Positions 11,489 through 23,200 of a stretch of DNA of 64,000 bases are shown in pieces. The translations under genes and the position numbers were made by a program. Position 1 is the first letter of the stretch. Each line of letters begins with the position of its first letter. Source of the stretch: Episyrphus balteatus (lineage: Eukaryota; Arthropoda; Insecta; Diptera; Syrphidae); NCBI RefSeq assembly GCF_945859705.1, contig NC_079135.1:20586501-20650500 (forward strand), read 5' to 3'. The notes under the pieces are model-generated. The model searched no databases, was not told the DNA's origin, and saw only the letters and a list, made by a program, of their open reading frames with translations.

Positions 11489-11945
11489 CAGTGGTACCAC
11501 TTTACTTCAATTGAAGTAGATGTACTTCTTTTTTCAAAAAAAATTTAAATCTACTTCCTACTTCGCACCATCACAAAAATATCGAAATCTACTTCATTTA
11601 AAAAAACTCTGTTCCAATTTACTTCAAGTTATCAAAATATAAGCCAAATCTACTTCTTTTTTTCAGAAAACCAAATATTTGACTAAAAATTGTTATAAAA
11701 CAATGTATAAAAAAATATTTATATGACGAAAATATGTAGTTTGAAAGAATAAAATTTTCGGTTTTAGTTGTTTTTACTAATTAAATTATTTTACTTAATA
11801 TTAAATAATTTTAATAGAATAATTTTTTTAATATTGATATTTTATAAAGAAAAGGATATTTTGAAATCTACTTCGATTTTTTTCAATCTACTTCCATTTT
11901 TTCTTCAAATCTACTTCGACTTTTTTTCCGCAAGTGGTAACGCTG
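11489..11945. mobile_element. hAT-type MITE, 457 bp, with 8-bp target duplication
   Basis: Ends CAGTGGTACCACTT and AAGTGGTAACGCTG form a short imperfect inverted repeat. The octamer ATCATGAC lies on both sides (11481-11488 and 11946-11953). The interior has no open frame of note but repeats the motif ATCTACTTC at least eight times near both ends (11560-11660 and 11868-11922), a pattern typical of subterminal transposase-binding repeats in hAT elements. Confidence 0.85.
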
Positions 11946-12168
11946 ATCATGACACCGCGTAAACGTTGTAAAATGGTAAATGTGGTAAACGAGCTGTCAA
12001 AATTTGTATGGGAAAACCTTACCAAAATTGTGGTAAACTTTCCCGCCCAATTTTGTGTGGTAAAGTTTACCATTTGAATCTGGTAAATGCGGAAAACTTT
12101 TAATGTTTAATTTTGATAATAAAATAAACTAAAAATGACTGCAAGAGGTGGGAATGTATTTACAAAAA

Positions 12169-12353
12169 ATATCTGTGGCAATAACACAGAGTAGCTTATG
12201 TGGACTTAAGAAATTTAAAAAAAATTTTTTTTCAATCTTATTTTTTTATGGTTTTTAATTTTAATTGAACTGAAATCGTTTATCTTAGCTAAATTTGTGT
12301 AATTTTGTTTTTAAATTAAAACTTAAGCTACTCTGTCTTATTGCCACAGATAT
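12169..12353. mobile_element. Short terminal-inverted-repeat MITE, about 185 bp
   Basis: ATCTGTGGCAATAACACAGA near 12171 is mirrored near 12325-12352 by the complementary sequence reading TCTGTCTTATTGCCACAGAT, giving a terminal inverted repeat of about 30 bp. The flanks share only TAT/ATAT, so the duplication is ambiguous. Confidence 0.65.
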
Positions 12354-14635
12354 TGATATAACAAAATAGAAAAATACCTATATGTTTAAATACTTTTTTT
12401 TTAGTTTTAAGCTGCAAATAAACAAAATAAATTGCTGTCGACCACATTTACGCATTTTGATTTTAGGGGCGTTCCTTAAACGTGTGTGGTAAACTCTTTC
12501 ATTTTGCGATGTGGTAAAGTTTACAATGTTTCATGAATACTCCTATTGTTAAAATTGAGTACATGGCGACTGAACTTAACCCAAGTTTATGTTCGATAAT
12601 CACTGTCATTTGTATTAATTTTCAACTGCATTTAAATTTTCGGATACTTTGTTCTTGGTCGAAATGTTATTTGTTAACCAGTTAACTTAACTCATTTTAT
12701 TGAACTTAAAAGTTGGTACTTTTCTGATTTTTTTTTTTTTTTTTTTTTATTATGTTTTATTTTTGGACTTTTTAACGCTGTTTTATAAGACGGTTTTTAA
12801 CTAAAATTTTTGATTATGTTACGTCAGAAACGCATTGTTTTTGGAAAATTTTTAAGGCTTAAATACATAGCCATGGGAAATGAAAATTTTTAAACCAATA
12901 TTGTGATATAGTGTTTCTTATTAGAAAACTAAAAAAAAATTTCTAGAGAGGTTTGATTTTGAATCCAAAAAAACAATTTTTATATACTCTTTTTAACAAA
13001 AAAAAAAAATGCAATTGAGAACAAATATTTTCATACATTTGGGCCAGATTTGTATGGAACGTGAACGTTGCGCGGCCAAGAATGAATTTGTTATTTTTGT
13101 ATGTAATTAAGTCTTAGGTCTATGTTATACAGAAGTTTTATCCTAGTGAGGCACTTCAAAAACGTATATATTGCATTTTTGCATATCAAGTTTTATGAAG
13201 ATTGTCCCAATGTTACAACTTAAAGGAGAGTTTTAAGTGCAGAATATAATGCTATGTGATTTTCCCTGAGTCTAACCTTTATCTTTAATATCCAACCAAA
13301 AGAGTTCCATTTTGAGAATTTTTAGCCCACAAAATTTTGATGGACTCATTAATTCTTAATTTTGTGATAAATTTTTTGAAAATCATTTCTAAAGGCACCT
13401 TGCATAGAACAATTTTATACTTGGTATATTTACTATCTGTGCTATATAGGCTAGGGTAAGTTAAGGAATTGTAAATCAGACATTGCATTACGATGATGGA
13501 GAATCCTTCAGTTATGATCGGAATTGAAGTTTTTTTTAGGTACATAAATTAATGGTACCTGCGTACCGTTAGTTAATTTTTCGAGTGTAATGCTACAATA
13601 ATGACCCAATTTTTGAAAGAAAAATAAAATATTTTATGAGCTGTTATTAGCGGTAACTTCCATCGAATATTTTTCTCGTAAGCGACTAGACGATTTCAAC
13701 GAATATTTTTATACAGAAGAGTTAAAGTAATGGTAATATTAAAATTTACAATATGTATTTTCAAAAAACGCATTTTCGCAATTAAAAGATATTCAAATTT
13801 ATTTTTTGAAATCAGGTAGGTAGATTTTTTTCAAAAACTAAAAACTACTGCTAACTTTAGTTTTTTGAAAAAGTTACTAAAACAAAGTTACAATTAAAAA
13901 AACAAAATAATTATTTTTTGGAGGTCAAGTTCAGAATTTGAATTTTATCCTTTGTTTATAGATAAAATAGGTACAAATGTGCATCAAACGCAAATGATTG
14001 TGCGAATATTTTTTTACAAAATTCATTACTGAAAAACTCATTGAAAGTATTCCTTAAAAAAACAAAAGCATCATTAAAAATAAAGGTTTTTGGACAAAGT
14101 AATTATAAAGTTTTTTTTTTTGCAACAAAAATTAGGCAGTAAATTATACGTGATGGATATTTTGAACACTATTAAATTTTTTTTTAAAGATAAAATAAAA
14201 CATTTATTAATTCCACAGGAAATTTCATTATAAATTTTATTTAATGATTTAAAAATTCTACGTGATTTGTCTTATTAGAATTACTAAGTATGTGCTTTAT
14301 TTTATTTAAAAATGTTAAAAGCGATAAATTTAATCAAATATGGCTAACTATCGCTCTATTGAGCATAAAAAGCAAAGATATTTTTAGTTTTTGCAAAAAC
14401 AAAAAAATAGAAAATATGTATTCGACTATAATATGTATATAATAATGTATAAAGATACATTATTTTTATGTAAATAAATTGTTATTTTATGTAGGTACAA
14501 GAACTCTAAGTCCAAAAAATTTTCATAAACCGTTTCTTTTTTTTTGTATTAAAAAGTACTTTGTACTCTTTGGCTGTGTACATTTATCAAGATTCTTCGA
14601 TACAAGCAAAACTTGATAACATTTAGGCCCATTTC

Positions 14636-14762
14636 ATTCACTCTCCATTAAATTTAAAATCTCAATTAAAAATCTAAAAAACTGTCAAATCGCATACAAA
14701 ATTTAAAATTTCCCCTTTCTAATGGCGGCTTTAAATTTAATGGAGAGTGAATAAATTGAGCC
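14636..14762. mobile_element. PIF/Harbinger-type MITE, 127 bp, TTA target duplication
   Basis: Inverted ends of about 34 bp begin GGCCCATTTCATTCACTCTC on the left, with the complement of GGCTCAATTTATTCACTCTC on the right. They are flanked by TTA at 14633-14635 and 14763-14765. A three-base TWA duplication is the PIF/Harbinger rule. A diverged partial copy occurs at 44390-44478. Confidence 0.75.
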
Positions 14763-16453
14763 TTAGTGAGCGAAAAACTGTTATTGAACATATTTTGTTA
14801 ACTGCAATAACGTAAAAACGAATACAAATAAGTTGGTTGGTATGTACTTATTTTAACACCAAAAATTTGTAAGCTCTTATCATAAAACTTTAATAGCTCC
14901 CTATTGTCTGGCAAACTTTAAGGTCATCAGACTTAAAATAAAATAACGACTTGTGCCTACATTGATAAAATGTTCCCATATATTCACACTTCCCACCTGT
15001 CAATCAAACTGTATCCAAATGGGTTCTAACTTCACTTTTTTTTTTAATCGATCACCTTTCTTATTCATTCACTCACTTTCTACACTGATAAGAGGTGAGT
15101 ATATTGAGTTTATCAGAAATTCGTTGAAAAATTATTTCTTGCAATCGTAACTTTGTTCAGTTGGCTACGGGACTTCAACGGATTACGTTCATAAAATTAA
15201 TAAAATAAGTACGCAAAAAAGAATTTCCTATACAATCGATCAAAAGGTACATAAATCGTTATCTTTTATTCCAAAGTATCTTTTCGATAAAAATCACTTC
15301 TTCACGAGTTTTTTATTGTTCAAATAATGATTATTGAAATCAAATAAAAGCCTAAATTAAGCAACTTATCCCTTCTTCAAAAAACCTTATCTTTGCTTTG
15401 TGATACTGAAATTTTGCGATTTAAAAGGTTGAAAAAGTGTATCCACGTGTAAATACTAACAAAAAGTACTGATAAAAGTTCTGAATTTGGTACAAAATAC
15501 CTTTCTTAAAAAAATTATGAAAAAAAACCCTTAATTTATTCAAATTCCATGGATTAATGTGGTTTCAATAATACTCAGATACCCACTTCCAGTTTTTATC
15601 TGTTTGGTGGCTTTATCGCTGATCAGTTATTGTTCAATTGGTAGAATTATTTGCTAATGCTAATTGTTGTTCAAATTTATAACTATATAACATTGTGTTT
15701 GTTGTTGTTGTTTTGCCTTTTTTTTCTTTTTTTTTTGTGATAGATAGAGACGTGTGATAATTATTGGTTTATCGTGATATATAGCTCTCACAGGTGCTAA
15801 ACTGATAAGCAATCAATTTGCTCAGTTGACTGTGACTGTGACTCTATAAGTGAGTATGAATTTAAGACTCCTGAGAAGCCAGCAATAAAATCAAAATAAA
15901 AGTGCTCCCCTTAAAAAAAATATAATAGTTGTAAATTCTTCAAATTTGAAAAAGTGAGTTTTCGTAATTTAAAATACAACAAAACAAATTCATAGGAAAT
16001 ACGAATATCAACAAATTTTATGATTCAATAAATAAATCAAAGTTGGTTTGTTCTAATTAAGTTAAATAAATTAATGAAAGTGAAGGTTTTCATTGGCACC
16101 CAGCAGTGTTGTGTTTTATTTTTTTTAAATTGTTTGGTTACTTTGAATCAAAAGGGATAATTCGACATAATTGTAAGTACAAAAAAGTACTTAAGTTAGA
16201 AGTTGTTTTAGACGCTTGTCCTTATCAATGGAAAACGGTTATTTTAAGGTGTATAAGCGAGAAAATCGAACTGAAGAATATCGAGATAACCTTCTTTTTG
16301 CTTTAACTTAAGTCTTGTATACAAATTGTGAGCAAATTTTAGCACCGTTACAAAAATTCCTCCAAAATTTAGCAGACATAAAATTTAATCAGGAATTTCA
16401 GCCCAGTTTTGCCCAGCTCTAGCTAAATAAACACATTTTCGTTTCGAATCGTA

Positions 16454-16690
16454 GGGTAGAGTTGCCTATTTTCGGCTGTCTCCAGTTTCCGGCCACCTTT
16501 CGGAAAATCGTTATAACTAAGGATTTCGTAGGGTTTATTCCAAAATTTTGCTCTTATGCTGTTCTCTTATGTTAGAACAGCATACGAGTAAAAATTTGGA
16601 ATAAACCCCTTTGAAATCCCTAGTTATAACGATTTTCCGAAAGGTGGCCGGTAACTGGAGACGGCCGGCCGCAAATGGGCAACTCTGCCC
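16454..16690. mobile_element. Foldback MITE, 237 bp, almost entirely one hairpin
   Basis: The left arm starts GGGTAGAGTTGCC and the right arm ends GGCAACTCTGCCC, with TA on each side (16452-16453 and 16691-16692). The arms pair over about 110 bp, through TTTCCGGCCACCTTTCGG and TCGTTATAACTA, up to a small loop around ATGCTGTTCT and AGAACAGCAT near 16557-16586. No coding capacity. Confidence 0.85.
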
Positions 16691-19077
16691 TATAAGTAAA
16701 TTTAATCTGTAACAATCTAGCGTACGAAAAAAAAGTAAAAATAAGAAGTGAGAAAAAATATCAACTAAAAATTAGCGTGATCTGCGTAAAAGCTTTAGGT
16801 CGTATACATTCTAACCAATTCAATGGACCAGCATGTGACTGCATGAATAAGCACAACAATTTTTTGTTTTACAATTTGGTGAAGAATCCACAACGATGTT
16901 TAGTTGTAATTTTTACGATTTGGTGATAGAATCTACAACCATATCTTAATAAAATTAACAATATTTTTTGTCTTGTCGATTTCAATGTGGTTTCTACAGC
17001 TTATTTGTTTGGGTTTCATAGTCCAATCAAATTGTATAGGTATTTAGACTGATACAAAAGTGGAAAGTTTTGGTTAACTTGTTTTCGTGGCTGAACGAAT
17101 CTAAATGTGTCTTATTATTTTTTAGGGAGAATTTTTCAAAAAAAAAAAAATTAGAGTTGGAAAAAAATTTGTTAAAAAAATGATATAAAATGAAGTTTAA
17201 ATTTACAAAAATATTTGTTTAAATGGTTTTAACCTCCAAACGAAGTATGCTATTTCATTTTTTCTATAACAAAGAATTCTTAGAAGAAAAAATAATTAAA
17301 ATGGTTAAAGCATTTTTTTTAACAAATAAGTTCTTCTTATAATATACAAAATTTCAAAAATTAAAAAACAAAAAAAAAATTGTAATGCCATTAAAAAGAA
17401 ATTATTAATATTGGATTTTCAAAAAATTTCAAATTTCAAAAATGTTCAAGTGCCGCTTACAATAAAGTCAGACACAAATAAAACTGTGGTATGACAAGTT
17501 AATAACATTAACCCTCAATAACGCTCCAAAACAAATTTTTTTTTTATTTCCACATAACATGAAACAAAATCGTTTGAGCCATTTTTGACAAAAAACAACC
17601 TTTTCCATTTTGGTTTTACCCAAAAGGATACATTTTTGACACTATTGATATGAAACATGAAAAGATAAACTTTCAGCTTTAAAAATGTATCCTGCTCTGG
17701 GGCACAGTTCCCCAAGAGTGAGTTTTTCTGATCGTGTTTCTTGTGCCTTATCACAAGGCCATTTACACTTTTTTTTCGTATGCACAGAAAAACTTACTCT
17801 TGCGGAATTAGGCCCTTGGGAGCAGTTAAAATTTTTATCTTAAGAATAAATTTTTGAAAAAAGATTTCAAAAAGTATTTAAATTTTTTAATTTTCAAGAC
17901 GTCTACAAATTTCACTGATCAAATTTACAGGGGTATTATGGCACACTGTCCAAAAATGCGTGATTTTAAATGAAAAATCGAGTCAAAGGGCTCCATTTCC
18001 ATTTTCTTGGAACAAGTGGTGCTTAATCCCCCCAGATCTTCCTACGAGTCATTTAAAACCCTGTGCATGTTGGTTGCTCGTCTCCTTACTATAGTTTTTG
18101 CAACTTCGAAAAGGTTGCAAAAACTACATTCAAACAATATGAGAACCAACGCACATAGGAGTATTGTCATCAAAAACCTGGCCATAATTATTTTTCGTGG
18201 TTTTTGTTATTATTTCTGTTTATAATGAGTATTCCTACAAGAAAATCCAATATAAACCTAGTTTTAGTTATTTTTATTTTTTACCAAAAACTAAAAAAAT
18301 TGATTAATGGCCTGTACTCCGCCTGTCGACATTATTTTTCTCAAATTGTTTTCCTCATCCCTAATACGCAATTCTCAGTTTCTTTTCTCTCTTCCCCAAC
18401 CTTAATTAAGATCACCCAAAATAAAATACATTAATAACATCAGTAAATTTAATTTAAAAATAAAAAACGTTGCATAAAGTGAAAAACTAATTAATCCTCA
18501 ATTCTCTAAAGAGCACCTAAGAGCACCCAATTTTTGTTGCATTGTGTTAAAGAATATATAAACTAGCTCATAAGTTTCAATTCATCGCAGAATAACGGGG
18601 TATACTAAAACAAAATCATTAAAGTTCAAATAATAACTTACCAAAAATATCAAGCTTTTAGATACTAGTTCTAAGCCCGAATTAAAATAGAAAAAACCAT
18701 CTAACATTTTCAAAACTTTATTAATATCGTTAATAAATATCTGAAGAAGAATTCTCCATTTAAATTTTTTTAGATTTCTATCACAACACTTCGATATCGC
18801 ATATAGAATAACACTTACCAAAATACTTCGCATTCAAATAAAAATGAAGTAGATGTAACAGTTAACTTTGAACTCATTTTTTAACAAGACACGATCGAAA
18901 AAACAAAAAAATGAGTGCAGCATATTGACACATGTTTATTTTGCCCCCCACTTTCCCAAGCTTTTTGGTGTCAATTTTGATTTTCAGAAAATCGACTTAT
19001 GACCAGGTTTTTACTGCCAAAAAAAAATGGAAGATGAAACAAATCCGTGCTTCCAGTATCAAAAAAAAGCATTTTTT

Positions 19078-19112
19078 TGGGGTGCCTAATACTTTTGGCC
19101 AAGACTGTATAT
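19078..19112. mobile_element. Solitary Tc1-like transposon end
   Basis: GCCTAATACTTTTGGCCAAG followed by ACTGTA is the typical terminal repeat of a common insect Tc1-like family, read outward. The AT-rich DNA before it (18900-19078) may be the rest of the fragment. No opposite end was found nearby. Confidence 0.55.
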
Positions 19113-19209
19113 ATGTATATAAAATATAAATTTTCTCATAGTTTTTTCTTAGATCATTTTTTCATGGAATGCAGCAAACCATTATGGTGAAGAAAAATGT
19201 ATTTCTTTA

Positions 19210-19515
19210 AAACGACGCTAAGCCGGGCCATTCACAATACAAAATAACTGCGGTAATTCACATTAAAAACCTGAGCAAATATCAAAATTCTTTTTATTTT
19301 TACACAGTTAATTGCACAAACCGCAATAATTTTAAAATTCTTATTTTTGGTCGGGTTTTTAAGATGAACATTCACATTAAAATAAGATGAAATTCACATT
19401 AAATTTAACTGAGTTTAAGTGCAATCACCTTATTTTAAGCGGATATCACTTTATTTTAAGGTGGTGAAATTTAATATGCGCATCATCTTATTTTAAGGTG
19501 ACACTTTTTTCTCTG
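19210..19515. repeat. Cluster of short motifs TTCACATTAAA and CTTATTTTAAG
   Basis: TTCACATTAAAA-like words occur about four times at 19255-19400, and CTTATTTTAAG(C/G) or its near copies five times at 19380-19500, partly as CACCTTATTTTAAG. The spacing is irregular. It may be the decayed end of a transposon. Confidence 0.45.
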
Positions 19516-20204
19516 TGTAAGAATAAGAAATTTTAGAATTTTAACATTTGACGAAGCTAGATGTATTTATATCGAATTTTTCCACATCAATAACGAACAA
19601 GCAGCACATTCTTTATATTTGATCTTGATTGAAAATGCTTGTAGACTTCTAACCGCAGCAGGACGAAAATCAAGCCGATTTTATTGTTTTATTAATTTTA
19701 TTAGGTACATTACTATGTTTTGCTTCGTATCAGCTGAAAAGGCAATCAATCGGAAAAATCATAATTAATTTTATCTATGACTTGATTTGAAGACTATTCG
19801 ATAATAGTCGATAACTGATAAAAGATTGCTACAGAATATCTTCTATTAACCTAATAAATATAAACCAGTTTCTTACTCGGATTTATTATCTAAGAATTTC
19901 GAAATAAAAAAAAAACAAAGACACGGATTTCCAATTAACAAAAAAAATTATTTATCAATCATGAAAAAGCAACGTGTACTCACAAATTAATTGCAAATAA
20001 TATATTGATAGCAATTTTTTGTATATTTTTGTTTTAATATAAAATAAATTAAATAATATAATTGCTTATGAAAATGACTTTGTAATTTGTTTATATTTTT
20101 TTTTGTTTTCAGATAAAGAACAAAAGAGGATTCAAAATGATAAATAGCCATGCGAATCCAAATTGATTGAGCGGCACTACAAAAGACTAAATATTTTTTT
20201 AAAT

Positions 20205-23200
20205 ATGAATACGATTCTACAAAGAAATTCGGAACAATTTCGAAGAAAGCCTACACACGAGCCAACCACAAATCTCTATTACGAACGAAAATGGGAATGG
20301 GGATTTTTAAGGGTGAGGAAAATCAATATAATAATAAAAATATTAATAATGAAATAAGTGCATTATTATTTAAAATATATAGCATTGCACAATTTTCCTT
20401 GCATTGACTAGTTCTCAATTCTATTATTAAATAAATAGAATTGTATATTTACTTCGGCACTTAAGAAATAAAGTAATCAACTACAAACAACATCAAATTT
20501 GTATTGATAAAAATTTAAAGTATTAGCAAAAATGCATGTATTAGTGAGAGAATAATTATGTTAAGTCATTAGAAATGGCGCCCAACAAAACGAAAACATT
20601 GATAGCAGCAATTTTTTTAATTAGTTTTCTTTCTGAGAATATTCATACACATACTGTGATATGGATAGAAAAAAATACACATATTTAATGTACATGAAAC
20701 TAATCTGAAGATATTGACCATTGTCTCACAATCTCTTGTAGGGACTTTTACAATCAATTAAAAGTTAATAAAAGTTAATTGTATTTGAATGATAACTTTT
20801 TTTTTTTTTTTTTTTTTACAATATGCAACGCTGAAGTTGATATCGTTCACCGTTGTAGGTCAAGAACACTTCAGGATACGTCAGACAATGCTATTTACTT
20901 TTATTTTGTAAGTAGAATAATTCAATTTTTCAGTTAAATTTAACTATGTTAGGCTGAAACAAATTTATTTTGAAAAGATTAAAGTAAAGAAGTTATTTTT
21001 TTATTCCAGTAAAAGTGAAAGGCAGCAATACATACATATAAAATAAGATATTAACTGGCTCCAAGGAACAAACCAATTATTGAAATTACGAGAAGTAATT
21101 GTAACAGATTCGAAACCGTTTTATATTTCATTCCTCTTGTTTCAACTCTCACTCATACATTCGAAACCATTTTTCGTTTTGTTTATGTTTTCGGTTGAAT
21201 AGCATCGTTATAATTTATTGCAATCATTCAAGCTTGCTATTAAATAATGATTGATTTGTTTTATTTAAAAATGATTACCAAAACATTTTAATTTTTCTAT
21301 ACTTTTTAGAAACAATGTCGGAACCTGGAAATGGAACAGTTTTATTCGACTTATATGCAACGACTTCGAATAAGCTACCTTTCTCTTTTCATACTTCTAC
21401 AAGCTTTAGTTGGAATAACTCATGTTGTAATGTTAATGGCAGCAGTGGCGGTAGGTATTTTTTTTTATAACATTCACATCATTTTGAAAAAAAAAACCGA
21501 CAATTCATTTCAAAATTACAGAAATATAATATACTTTCGTTGATTTTGTTTCGTTATTTTATAGCCTTAGTCTCTGTTAACATACCATAGTCAAGTACAA
21601 ACAAATTACGTCAAGTTTTTTGGCAAAATTAGCTGAACAACGCTTCATTTCTTATTTAAATTAAACTAACCCATGCGGTCACTGTGGTGTATGTGTAACA
21701 TTTTAAAAAAAATTTTTTTTTGGCCTGATTGCATGGCAGTAATCTCTTTCGTAGAAAGATTTAAAAAAAAAAACAAATTTTACAATCCGTAGCCTAAAAC
21801 TACATACAAAATACCATTTTTATTTTATTAAATTGTTTAAAAAATGTGATCCCATTTTTTTATATTATCTATCGAACTAACTTTTCTTCTTTTTATTCAG
21901 GACTTGAGTGCAGTTTTTGTGGAAATATTTTCATACCTTGCATCTATACTACTTGTTTGGATGGTTCTTTTTATAACGTTTCGTGAAGATCTCATAAAGC
22001 GTCAACCATGGATTGCATATGTGGCGTCTTGTACGGCTGTGTTTATTTTAGTCGTATCAGGTAATTCATTTTTTCAACTACAATATATTTTGGAAGTGAA
22101 AACATCTTAGTTTGTACAGAAATGAAGGCTTGGTATTGTAAGGTTTGCAATAAACTTATTTCTTTTATTTAATTTCCACCTTTGCTTTCCGTTCAAATAA
22201 ACACACACTTTATCAATTCAACTAACATTTATTTACGCTCAAATAAAAACACTATTTCAATCACCTGATATACTTCTCACAATGTGCAACACTTATATTT
22301 ACCACGGACTGTATTCCTTCACGTTTAAAATTAAACTGTCGGTTAAAAAAAAAAAAAAAATGTCTGCGATTTCTGCCAATTTTGAAGAACTGCACCAATA
22401 TAATTGTTGAAGGAGCGTTTTTTAATGGAAAAAAAAAAAATTGATGGTACCCTAATAAAATTTCAAAACGTTACATTTGATATAGAAAGCAAGAATAAAG
22501 ATGAAAGAGTGTTTTTTCGAAGAGACAGTAAAAAAGTAATTGGTCCCAAAAAAAACAATGATTAATGATGATTTTTTTTTTGTTTCGATATCCAATTACA
22601 AATTTTACTTGAGTTCTTAGACGTTATACACGAATCATTGGCTTTTTGGGACCAATTACCGGTTTTACCTTCGAAAAAAAAACACCCTTTTCCCAAATTT
22701 GTTTTATGAAAACTATTTATTCTTGCTTTCTATAACAAATGCAGCGTTTTCGTCAAATTTCTTTTAAGTGGCCCATCAATTTTTATTTCACTAAAAAAAC
22801 ACCCTTTTAGCAATGATAATAAAGACACTTAAGATTCTTATTTCCAATTTCAAGAGCAACATAATTGGTGAATTTCAATGGGGTACCACTATTATTACTT
22901 AGTTTTCCAGTATACCCACCCTATACACCTCTTCACCTATAAAAAAAAAACACCCTTTCACATGAAAAAATTTAAAGACTAATTTTATTCGTAGTTCCCA
23001 TGGCAAAGACAGCATTTACCTTTTATGCCATTGATTTTATCGGACTTTTCGCGGATTTTCCCTATTTCACAAAAAAAAAAACACCCTTTCACCTAAAATA
23101 TTTGTATAGACTACTAGATTCTTTGTTTCTGTTATAAATGAAACATTTGTACCAATCTTCATTGGTGTAACATTTTTGTCAAAGTTTTTGTGGTACTAAT

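Larger units (their letters stand above)
10490..20204. other. Spacer between the RPRD1-type gene and the adenylyl cyclase gene
   Basis: No coding exon is recognised here. It contains the presumed head-to-head promoter regions of both genes and several short transposons listed separately (11489, 12171, 14636, 16454, 19078). The stretch 15640-16100 is less repetitive and ends in AAAAAGTGAGT near 15950, which could be the donor of a non-coding first exon of the cyclase gene. The acceptor TTTGTTTTCAG at 20102-20112, upstream of the cyclase start codon, implies that such an exon exists somewhere. Regions 12560-14600, 16700-18900 and 19520-20100 show nothing I can name. Confidence 0.6.
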
